Below are positions 1 through 7,231 of a stretch of DNA of 11,985 nucleotides, in pieces. The notes under the pieces were generated by a model. That model was not told the origin of the DNA. It saw only the letters and a list, made by a program, of their open reading frames with translations, and made no database searches. The stretch covers positions 1-11,985 of the forward strand of contig CAKSGG010000097.1 in the NCBI GenBank assembly GCA_934454215.1, given 5' to 3'. The stretch comes from an uncultured Clostridia bacterium. GTDB taxonomy: Bacteria > Bacillota > Clostridia > UBA1381. Every line of letters starts with the position of its first letter. Position 1 is the first letter of the stretch. The position numbers and the translations under genes were made by a program.

Positions 1-856
1 CCGTTACCGATATTCCCAAATAAAAATATTCATCATCATAGGCATATTGGCAAAATCCCGTTGCATCTCTTACCGCACCCGCCTGATAAATCTGATATTG
101 ATCCGGCTTTGTGGGAAGTCCGAACTGCGGATATTCCTCCCAATCTGACAAATCTCCGTCTATGCTTATATTTTCAGCTTTGTATACAGGAGCATACTTA
201 AATGCGCCCAAAACCTTTTTCATGTCGGAAAGAGAAAACGTATCGCTTTCGCTTATTTTTTGGTACAATTCATTAAGCTGATTTACTCCGCTGTTTTTAT
301 CTTCCGATTCGCCCACTTCAAACGATGAGTTTGAAATAAGATTTTCACCCAGTCCGCCGCCTTCAAGCACTTCTCTGACATACACATTATCGATCCATAA
401 GGCATCGGTCATATTTTGTATGATGAACATTAATTTTTCGCTGGTTGTATCTTGGTTATGCGTATACAAAAAGTTCATTTCCGTCCAGTCAAACGTTTGT
501 GTATAACCGGGCTGAAACGACTGTTTCCAGTTCATGGTCATATAAAAACTTCTTGCATTTTTAGCTTTTGCCATAATTCCCACTTTATAATTCTTGCCTT
601 TTTCAAGACCGTTTACAGTGGTATTAAACATACCATAAACATTTGAAGCCGATGGATTGTTATATTTGATTTTGACTGACCACTCTCCTTTTCCCGCCGT
701 GGAATCATCCAGAGTCGCCGTAAATGTGTCTGTTGATATATTTGCATATTCCTGCCACCATCCGGACATAGTTCCGTCGGAAGCATGTGCCATACTTATA
801 GGCAGAATATTTAGCAGCATTGTTGTAATAAGAATGTATAGTAGTGATTTCCGCAA
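1..856 (-). CDS. Secreted protein with N-terminal CBM-like domain and CBM9/DOMON-like domain (C-terminus outside window)
   Basis: This is an open frame of 285 codons running off the left edge. I place the start at a TTG codon (854-856): the frame has a stop just upstream, no ATG precedes the signal sequence, and an AAAGGGTG ribosome site lies 8 bases away. Residues 1-25 (MRKSLLYILITTMLL... to SMAHA) form a good Sec signal peptide. Residues 26-165 look like a jelly-roll carbohydrate-binding domain, ending with the usual ALWIDNVYV strand. A NLISNSSFE motif (about 172-180) resembles the first strand of a CBM4/9-type fold. Residues about 228-285 (ISIDGDLSDWEEY ... AYDDEYFYLGISVT) match the start of CBM9/DOMON-like sugar-binding domains, with the characteristic IDG-x-L-x-DW and YDD-x-Y motifs. 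It probably binds an extracellular polysaccharide. A catalytic domain could follow outside the window. It is the sixth gene of the operon, 125 bases after its neighbour. Confidence 0.82.
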   Translation of the reverse strand, partial: MRKSLLYILITTMLLNILPISMAHASDGTMSGWWQEYANISTDTFTATLDDSTAGKGEWSVKIKYNNPSASNVYGMFNTTVNGLEKGKNYKVGIMAKAKNARSFYMTMNWKQSFQPGYTQTFDWTEMNFLYTHNQDTTSEKLMFIIQNMTDALWIDNVYVREVLEGGGLGENLISNSSFEVGESEDKNSGVNQLNELYQKISESDTFSLSDMKKVLGAFKYAPVYKAENISIDGDLSDWEEYPQFGLPTKPDQYQIYQAGAVRDATGFCQYAYDDEYFYLGISVT

Positions 857-864
857 ATTTTTTT

Positions 865-872
865 CACCCTTT
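865..872 (-). promoter_or_regulatory. Ribosome binding site that fixes a TTG start
   Basis: AAAGGGTG on the minus strand lies 8 bases before the TTG at 856. The nearby GTG (864-866 region) opens a different frame that stops after 18 codons, so it is not the start. The next in-frame ATG codons lie inside the signal peptide or at its end. The TTG is therefore the only start that keeps the secretion signal. Confidence 0.65.
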
Positions 873-896
873 CAATTGTTTAAGCGTCAGCAAAAC

Positions 897-937
897 CAAG
901 TCTCCGCAAGTATTTGCAGCTGTTTTGCGGAGACTTG
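897..937. terminator. Strong hairpin between the last two genes; partial or bidirectional terminator
   Basis: A perfect 13-bp stem (CAAGTCTCCGCAA with its reverse complement) encloses a 15-base loop. On the plus strand it is followed by A and seven T, a classical terminator shape. On the minus strand, the direction of the genes, the stem is followed by GG and only four T, and is preceded by an A tract. It may stop part of the operon transcript before the last gene, protect the 3' end of the upstream message, or stop antisense transcripts. No plus-strand gene is present to need it. Confidence 0.65.
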
Positions 938-981
938 ATTTTTTTGTTAATTATTCTGCTCCGGCTTTTTATCTGAAAATT

Positions 982-3471
982 TTATTGTACAGTATTTTCA
1001 AGCGTTTTTGCTCCGATTTGCGGAACGATTGTGCCGCCTTGGAAAACAAATGTCTTTATCTTATATTCCGAAGTTGCTTCTTCTGGAACATTTATCACTG
1101 AGCCAACCGTAATCTGTGCTCCCTTTTCGGGTGCTGCAACGGTTTTTTCAACCTTAATCAATTTACCGTCTTTATACAAAGCCGTATACACATCCAATGA
1201 GCAATCGCTGAGCTTGTTATTCTTTACCACCACATTTGAACGCACAAGACCGGAACGAATAGTTTTTATATCGCTCTCAAGCGTTTCATAAGTTTCGTCA
1301 GCATTTAACGAAACAGCATCAAATGTAGGTGCTTTAACATAAACATCGGACGTTCTTTCAAAGTTTCCCAAATCCAATTCATGCTCGGTGAGTCCGTTCA
1401 TCATAATTGCCTGTACATATATTTGTTCCGAAGCTGCTGTTGCCTCTCCGAGAGTATACTCTCCGGCAGACGGGTCAACTCTTTCCGTCTTGACAAGCAT
1501 GCCGTCCGCAACCGTAAGTATTTGAATGTACTTGAAGTTTGCCCCCTCCGGAACAGACCATGTCAGTTTATTGCCATCAAGATTTAAGTTATCAACCTTA
1601 TATTCAAAGCCGCCGTTAGGCAAAAGGTTTGAACCCAATGTTGCATTGGTATCTTCGTCATATTCATACAAAGTAATGTCGTCGAGCCATATGCTGTCTA
1701 CAGGACCGCTGAACACAAAGTATATTTCTCCGTCGGCTCCGGCAGTGAATACAAAGTCTCGTTTTTGCCATTTTGTGTTGATTTTATTGCCGTTCAGCCA
1801 TCCGGACGCATCATTGATATTTGTCATGAACGGACTCGTTAATTTTCCGACCGTTCCGTCTGATTTCACAGCCGCTGTATATGCATTTTGCAGCGTGCTT
1901 TCTCTGTAGTTGTTTCTGAGCATGTCTCCGTTGCTTTTTACCATATAAGACAGCTTATATGTTTTTCCGGTCTGCAAGCCCAATCCGCCCAGTTGCAATT
2001 TGATATTATCCTCCCACGTTCCTTGTACCAACTTAACCTTCAATGCCGAATTTCCGCTGTATTTGTTTAATTTGTCTATGCGCACACTTCCGTACGGCAC
2101 AGTGCCGCTGTGAGTTTCATATGTAAGATAGCTTCCGAACAGAGGATATCCATCCATTGTTGAATGCGAACTCAAGAAAAATGCGTCGCTTTTTCCCGAA
2201 ACACTTGTATTATATGTTTCTCCCGAAGTTGTTGTCATTTCAACACGATATGTGTGCACATTTGTATCGCCCGGAGTGATATTCAACATATTATATGCGC
2301 CTGCCGATGTTGCAATTGTTCCGTCTGCCGTTACCTCTGTGTCATTTTCATATACTTTAAAACCGGATATATCGCTTCTGTTCGGATTTTTCCATGTAAG
2401 CACAATGTTATTATTGTAACCGTTAGCCGAAAGATCCGAAAGTTCATTCAGATATTCATAGTGAACAGAGGGTTCGCAATCTTCATTCAAAACCACAACA
2501 TTTTTCGATGTACATTTTACAAATATATCGTCAATCAAAAGCTCCGAGTCGGTACTGTTCCAGGGTACCCAAACTCCAAAGTTTTCCATCACATCCTCGC
2601 CAAACCACCAACCATATGTGGTTTCATATGTACACCAGCCGTTTTCGTCCGGATCACTCTTTGTCCAATTTAAAATGTTAAATTTAGCGTTATTATTTAT
2701 ACCAAAATACAATCCATTGGGAAATCCGGTGATTTTAGCTCTGATTTTTACATAATAATCGTTGCCGCCCGCAAATTGTTTCACTCCGGCAATGCGTCTG
2801 ACCTGACTCGGTCCTGTGAACCGCCAATAATGATTTCCGTTATCTTCTTCAGCAACGCTGAATTGCGATTCGGCATCCATAAAGCTCCATTTTATATCTT
2901 CAACCTCGGTTGACGTTTCAAAGTCATCCGACACCAATACTCTGCCTTGATCTATGGATTTTACAACTATATTATCAAAATAATATTCGGCACCGTTTTT
3001 GACAACAATGTTAAAATGAGTTACATCTGCTCTCCAATATGACTGCTCATATTTATACCAGCCGTTTCCGACCGAGGTCTTTTTCCATTTTGTACCCTCC
3101 GCGTCAACTTCAAGCTTAGTACTTTCTACATCATTACCACCCGCTGCATTTTCATTGCCGACCATTGCAAAGCTGTCCGAAGAAGCGGTTTTTTCTTTCA
3201 AATAGAAGCTGTAGTTAAAGGTTTCACCAATCCCTGTGGGAAGCTCTATGGAATAACAGGAATATCCGTCACCCTCACTTGCTTTAAGATGAAGTGCAGC
3301 CTCTCCGCCAAAAGTTTCCTCTTTTTGAATTTCATACGTTCCCTGAGCTCCGCCTATGTTTGTAAAAGTCCATTTTGAGCCTTTTTCCGAGTACCGCTCC
3401 GCCATTGCTCCCGGAATACAGCTTGCCAGCATCCCGACCGCCATAACAGCGGAAATAATTTGTTTTTTCAT
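982..3471 (-). CDS. Large secreted multi-module carbohydrate-binding-like/FN3 protein
   Basis: The protein has 829 residues, with an ATG preceded by an AGGAGG site 8 bases upstream. Residues 1-24 are a Sec signal peptide (cleavage likely after PGAMA). Modules that can be seen: a jelly-roll CBM-like domain (about 25-175, ending YYFDNIVVKS); a second (about 180-335, DDFETS ... LLIDDIFVKC); an FN3-like unit (about 344-427, with IVLTWKNP and the SGFKVYEN strand); a third CBM-like domain (about 430-605, ending SIWLDDITLYEY); a NLLPNGGFE motif leading into a second FN3-like unit (about 614-700, LTWSVPEGANF); and a C-terminal beta-rich domain (about 710-829). No glycosidase catalytic domain or wall-sorting motif is seen, so it is probably a binding or scaffold protein of the cell surface or medium. 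It is closely related in plan to the 384-aa protein encoded just upstream, sharing the NGNHY motif and the C-terminal domain. Exact CBM families cannot be assigned by eye. Confidence 0.85.
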   Translation of the reverse strand: MKKQIISAVMAVGMLASCIPGAMAERYSEKGSKWTFTNIGGAQGTYEIQKEETFGGEAALHLKASEGDGYSCYSIELPTGIGETFNYSFYLKEKTASSDSFAMVGNENAAGGNDVESTKLEVDAEGTKWKKTSVGNGWYKYEQSYWRADVTHFNIVVKNGAEYYFDNIVVKSIDQGRVLVSDDFETSTEVEDIKWSFMDAESQFSVAEEDNGNHYWRFTGPSQVRRIAGVKQFAGGNDYYVKIRAKITGFPNGLYFGINNNAKFNILNWTKSDPDENGWCTYETTYGWWFGEDVMENFGVWVPWNSTDSELLIDDIFVKCTSKNVVVLNEDCEPSVHYEYLNELSDLSANGYNNNIVLTWKNPNRSDISGFKVYENDTEVTADGTIATSAGAYNMLNITPGDTNVHTYRVEMTTTSGETYNTSVSGKSDAFFLSSHSTMDGYPLFGSYLTYETHSGTVPYGSVRIDKLNKYSGNSALKVKLVQGTWEDNIKLQLGGLGLQTGKTYKLSYMVKSNGDMLRNNYRESTLQNAYTAAVKSDGTVGKLTSPFMTNINDASGWLNGNKINTKWQKRDFVFTAGADGEIYFVFSGPVDSIWLDDITLYEYDEDTNATLGSNLLPNGGFEYKVDNLNLDGNKLTWSVPEGANFKYIQILTVADGMLVKTERVDPSAGEYTLGEATAASEQIYVQAIMMNGLTEHELDLGNFERTSDVYVKAPTFDAVSLNADETYETLESDIKTIRSGLVRSNVVVKNNKLSDCSLDVYTALYKDGKLIKVEKTVAAPEKGAQITVGSVINVPEEATSEYKIKTFVFQGGTIVPQIGAKTLENTVQ

Positions 3472-3514
3472 TTTGTTTCCTCCTAACTAAAATATAAATT
3501 TATAAATTACAATC

Positions 3515-3541
3515 AATTATAGAGCACTCATGCCTATAATT
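3515..3541. other. Weak AT-rich hairpin in the 77-base intergenic gap
   Basis: AATTATAG and CTATAATT form an 8-bp inverted repeat around an 11-base loop, between the 384-aa and 829-aa genes. There is no T tract. A TATAAT falls in one arm on the minus strand, but no -35 hexamer stands at the right distance. Readthrough from the upstream gene is therefore more likely than a separate promoter. Confidence 0.35.
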
Positions 3542-3548
3542 AACTAAC

Positions 3549-4703
3549 TTAATTATTTTGTGTTACAAGCTTATTTTCAGAAATGATTTTCATTCCCTCA
3601 ATGCTGTCCCACAAATAGATATACAGCTCGTAACCCCCGGCTGTAATATCGGGAATTGTTACATCTGTTTTTATTATTGTATCAGACATATTCATTGGAG
3701 CGGTTACAACATCCGATGCCCATGCCTCCACTCTGATTCCATCTTTTTTAAGCATTGCTATAACCTGCGCATTTACTCCGTCCGTCACCTTGTTGTTTCG
3801 TACAACTGCCTGTGCTGAAAATGTTCCGGTTTTAAGTTCATTTAATTCCTTTGCGTTTTCAAAAAGTCCCATATTGCGAATTTCATAGTCTTTAAGAATA
3901 ATAACCTTTTCACCGTTCATTTCAAGTTCATGCACAGTTCCGTCAATCAAAGTATCCTTTACGGGCTTTAGCTGCCATGTACCATCGAAATCTGTCTCAA
4001 TTTCGTCCTTGCTTAATTTTTTCACTCCATAATCAAGGGTTTTAACCAAAGCTCGGTTGCCTTTATCATCTGTTCTGTAAACATTCAGCTTTTTATAGTT
4101 TGAGCCATCCGGAATTTCCCACGAAATTGAATTTTCATCCTGTGTTACATTTGTAATTTCCGTTTCAAAATCATCATAAAACAGAATTGTGCCTCCATTG
4201 GTCGTAATCAGGACATCATCAAGACAAAATGCACCCCATCCGCTGCAGATTACATTAAAATATCTTGTACTTGTATCAGTCCAGATCCCTGCTGCCGCTT
4301 TTTGCCATCCATCCTCCAGATCGGTATAACTCCAACTCTTATCCGGTGCTCCGATATTATATGGCGGATACGATCCGCCTTTGAACTCCGATATTCTTAT
4401 ATTATTCTGCCAATCGTATGATATTGTCTTATATTTGCAGCTCATCTTATAAGATTCCGTCTGCTTATCGATTTGAACATAAGCTCTGATGAAATTTGCG
4501 GCATCAATTTTGCCAAAGCCTTTCAGTTTCATATAATGATTTCCGTTTGAGTCTTCAATTATATCCACTGAATCCGACGGCGCATTTTGTGGGATTCCGG
4601 TTTCCCAATCCGACTCTATAGTCGAATATGTACCGGCGCTCGCATTTGCGGCACAGCCGGCAAAAAAGATACCCATTGTCATCGCTAAAATTACTTTTTT
4701 CAC
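3549..4703 (-). CDS. Secreted CBM-like/FN3-like protein, short paralogue of the next gene
   Basis: The protein has 384 residues and starts at GTG (4701-4703), 7-8 bases from an AGGAGGA site that overlaps the preceding stop codon. The N-terminus is a signal peptide. FAGC at residues 14-17 could be a relaxed lipobox (attached lipoprotein), or cleavage could occur after NASA at about 23 (released protein); the sequence does not decide. Residues about 25-165 form a jelly-roll CBM-like domain ending AFCLDDVLITT. Residues about 180-265 are FN3-like (SISWEIPDGSNYKKLNVYR). Residues about 275-384 are a beta-rich C-terminal domain shared with the 829-aa protein: VVRNNKVTDG here and VVVKNNKLSD there, both followed by a KDG turn. 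No catalytic residues are recognised. Its tight spacing to the upstream SLH-like gene implies co-translation and a common surface role, probably glycan binding. Confidence 0.82.
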   Translation of the reverse strand: MKKVILAMTMGIFFAGCAANASAGTYSTIESDWETGIPQNAPSDSVDIIEDSNGNHYMKLKGFGKIDAANFIRAYVQIDKQTESYKMSCKYKTISYDWQNNIRISEFKGGSYPPYNIGAPDKSWSYTDLEDGWQKAAAGIWTDTSTRYFNVICSGWGAFCLDDVLITTNGGTILFYDDFETEITNVTQDENSISWEIPDGSNYKKLNVYRTDDKGNRALVKTLDYGVKKLSKDEIETDFDGTWQLKPVKDTLIDGTVHELEMNGEKVIILKDYEIRNMGLFENAKELNELKTGTFSAQAVVRNNKVTDGVNAQVIAMLKKDGIRVEAWASDVVTAPMNMSDTIIKTDVTIPDITAGGYELYIYLWDSIEGMKIISENKLVTQNN

Positions 4704-4710
4704 TTTAAAG

Positions 4711-4717
4711 TCCTCCT
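4711..4717 (-). promoter_or_regulatory. Ribosome binding site overlapping the upstream stop codon
   Basis: AGGAGGA (complement of TCCTCCT) shares two bases with the TAG stop at 4716-4718 of the 828-aa gene and lies 7 bases before the GTG at 4703. This layout suggests translational coupling of the two genes. Confidence 0.8.
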
Positions 4718-7202
4718 ATCTCTTGATAATGTAGCAGCGTTGTACACGGCATGAGTAACTGTACAGCATCACAAAGTCGCCCTTTTCAATTTCATTCAGC
4801 GATGCAACTTCATATTTTTTAGTATCTCGGTTGTACATCATGCACGAAAATTCAGTATCGTGTTTTTTCATTGTCCAGATATCGCTGCCGTCGGTACTGC
4901 AATCCACTGATACAAGACCGTTATCGACATCAATGCCCGTCACAACGCCCCATATATTTTGAGAGCTGTCCATACCGCCCGACGGCCGCTTATATACGAC
5001 GCCTTGTGACAAGCTGTATTTCAGTTCAGCCTCTTTAATTTTGCCGTCTTTTAAAGTGATGCCGATAATATCTCCGTTTTTATAGTTTCCAACGCATCCG
5101 GGAGTATACTCTTTAACAGTCATTCCGCCTATCGCCGAAAGACAGCCGTTAAATACTTTAACAGTCTCGTTATCTTCGTTCAATCCTTCGTCACAGCTGT
5201 TAACAAGAAAATCGGTTGTATCGTTCGCCTTTTGTTCTTTTGCAACAACTATATCTGCAATATTCATCTCATCCTTATTATAAACTGAGTAATAGCAATC
5301 TGTCCAGTGACGAAGCAACGCAGAATTTCCAACCTGATATTCACTTTCTTTATATCGGTCAGCATCATCTTTCGGAGTTAATATAACCGGTGTATCTTTT
5401 GTTATATATTCCTTGCAGTTAAATGAATTGTTGAAATTCCAGTATGTTCTTGTGGTGAACGGTGTCTGTGTGAACGAATCCTTTTTGGATTCATTTGTAA
5501 CCTCTGCCGTCTTAATCCGAATAATTTTATCTGCTTTATTTAATTTAATCATAACAAGCTGCGGAGTTGAATGATTTTCGCCCAACATTGTATAAACCTG
5601 CTCGGCTGATAAAGCATTAAAGTTGTCAGCCTTCACCCTGTCGGAATAAAAATAATCATTCCACTCACCGTTCAAATTCATAGCTCTAATGGCATATGTT
5701 TCATCTTCAAAATTTTTCTGCTTTAGCATATATACATATTGGAAACCGTCAAGCTTGTCATTTTTGGCATATACAACTTTACCCCTATGATTAAAATACA
5801 AAACTGTTGAATTTCCTACGGAAAATCGTGTTGCCGCAGCATCGCCGCCGTCTGTCGCAGCGTAATACACGTCCGCAACATCATATTCGTCACCATCCAC
5901 CGTCACCGTTTTATCGGCATTATCTATTGCCTGTATCGTGCCGGTTATGCTCTTGGATGAAACATAAACCGTAATCAATTTGCCCGTAGAATTTTTCGAC
6001 TCGGCAATGCTTAAAATATTTCCGCTTTTTATGGATGAAAATGTAATTTTATTTCCGTTTTCATCATACATTAACAGTTTATCGTCATCCGCGTCCGGCT
6101 TGAATGTCTTTTCGGCGCCTGTATATGTGAATTTATTGGAAATGCTCATCTTCAGCGCCGATACAGTTTCCGCAACAATGGTTTTATATGAATATGCGAA
6201 CACGATATCATATTTACCGTCGTTGTCAGTATCGGAAAGTACAAGATTTCCTTCCTCCGGCTTTAAATCCGCTGCTGTGTATTCCGGATAAAGCTTCCCG
6301 TTAAATATCACCTTTACCACCGGTGACAGTTTTGCCTTTTTACTTTTTTCCGAATCACCTTCCAAGTATTCGATATACTGGAAATCGTTGTCCACACTCT
6401 CTATGTCCTCTGAATTCAATGCCAGTTTGCTATGTTTTTTTTCATCCGGTGACACATATATTGCCCGGTTTTCCCTATCTATTTTATAGATATATGCTTG
6501 AACATACATTCCGAGCATTTCCGAAGAATATTCATAATCTATATCATACTCCCGGTTGTCTATTTCGATTCTTCCGTCTGCAAGACCGTCCTCTTTCAGC
6601 AAAGAAGTGTTGTATGTCGCGGTAATGTTTCCCTCTATTACATCAATGCTCCGATAATGTGACAGAATCGTTTCGCCGTTTCCTTCAAGCTTAAAAGCTC
6701 CGTCGGAATTTGTCACTTTCAATTCCATCATATCTGCCTCGGACAAATTAAAGAGCAGCGTAACGGCATTTTTTCCATCCAAATCTGAAATATTAACACC
6801 GTTCGTAAGTCCCGCCTCAGCAGCAAGACTTTGAAGATTCCCAAGCTTATCGCTCGCCGAATTTAATATCTTACCGTATCCCAATGCTCTTAATGATACT
6901 TTCAGCGCATCTTCCGCACTGATATTTTTCTTGAGATTAAACTCTGATATTCCGCCGGCTATGCCGATTTTTTTTGCATAAGCATAAGAAGCATCTTTTG
7001 AAATATCATCATTTGAAATCATATTTACAACCGCTGAGATATAATCCTGTGTTGTTATAATTTTTTTTTCTGCAAATTCCTCATCAATGATTCCCAACCC
7101 ATACAATATATCAACCTTTTCATCTGTGCTTTTTTGGGCATATGCCGTTGTGATACTGAATAAAAGCATTAATAACATTGTCAATAAAATTTTTTTCTTC
7201 AT
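4716..7202 (-). CDS. Large secreted protein with degenerate N-terminal SLH-like region
   Basis: The protein has 828 residues. Its ATG is preceded by AAAGGAGA with a short spacer. Residues 1-22 are a signal peptide (cleavage likely after TTAYA). Residues about 27-160 read as three weak SLH-like helical repeats: ILYGLGIIDEE then ITTQDYISAVVNMI; AKKIGIAGGISEFN then ISAEDALKVSLRALGYG; AEAGLTNGVNISDLDGKNAVTLLFNL. The conserved TRAE-type motif is missing in all three. The rest is a long beta-rich region with several small barrel-like units, such as ITGTIQAIDN ... VTVDGDEYDV (about 419-441) and IWGVVTGIDVDNGLVSVDC (from about 750). A DTDNDGKYD loop at 324-332 has the spacing of a calcium-binding EF-hand or dockerin loop. 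It probably belongs to the cell envelope as a surface or scaffold protein. No enzyme function is seen. It starts 29 bases after the SLH protein gene and is followed after 12 bases by the next start. Confidence 0.83.
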   Translation of the reverse strand: MKKKILLTMLLMLLFSITTAYAQKSTDEKVDILYGLGIIDEEFAEKKIITTQDYISAVVNMISNDDISKDASYAYAKKIGIAGGISEFNLKKNISAEDALKVSLRALGYGKILNSASDKLGNLQSLAAEAGLTNGVNISDLDGKNAVTLLFNLSEADMMELKVTNSDGAFKLEGNGETILSHYRSIDVIEGNITATYNTSLLKEDGLADGRIEIDNREYDIDYEYSSEMLGMYVQAYIYKIDRENRAIYVSPDEKKHSKLALNSEDIESVDNDFQYIEYLEGDSEKSKKAKLSPVVKVIFNGKLYPEYTAADLKPEEGNLVLSDTDNDGKYDIVFAYSYKTIVAETVSALKMSISNKFTYTGAEKTFKPDADDDKLLMYDENGNKITFSSIKSGNILSIAESKNSTGKLITVYVSSKSITGTIQAIDNADKTVTVDGDEYDVADVYYAATDGGDAAATRFSVGNSTVLYFNHRGKVVYAKNDKLDGFQYVYMLKQKNFEDETYAIRAMNLNGEWNDYFYSDRVKADNFNALSAEQVYTMLGENHSTPQLVMIKLNKADKIIRIKTAEVTNESKKDSFTQTPFTTRTYWNFNNSFNCKEYITKDTPVILTPKDDADRYKESEYQVGNSALLRHWTDCYYSVYNKDEMNIADIVVAKEQKANDTTDFLVNSCDEGLNEDNETVKVFNGCLSAIGGMTVKEYTPGCVGNYKNGDIIGITLKDGKIKEAELKYSLSQGVVYKRPSGGMDSSQNIWGVVTGIDVDNGLVSVDCSTDGSDIWTMKKHDTEFSCMMYNRDTKKYEVASLNEIEKGDFVMLYSYSCRVQRCYIIKR

Positions 7203-7231
7203 CGTATTCTCCTTTCTGTCAGCTCCGGTTT

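Noticed and set aside
452..1101. Several plus-strand open frames at the left end
   Set aside because: They overlap the minus-strand CBM-type genes and the hairpin region, lack ribosome sites and resemble no protein family.
2164..2673. Open frame of 169 codons on the plus strand
   Set aside because: It is antisense to the 829-aa gene, has a Cys/Ile/Phe-rich composition typical of antisense readings, and no ribosome site. The minus-strand frame has a signal peptide, modular domains and a strong ribosome site.
6204..6230. Dockerin domain in the 828-aa protein, suggested by the DTDNDGKYD loop
   Set aside because: Only one calcium-type loop is present and the paired second loop and helices are missing, so a cellulosomal dockerin is not supported.
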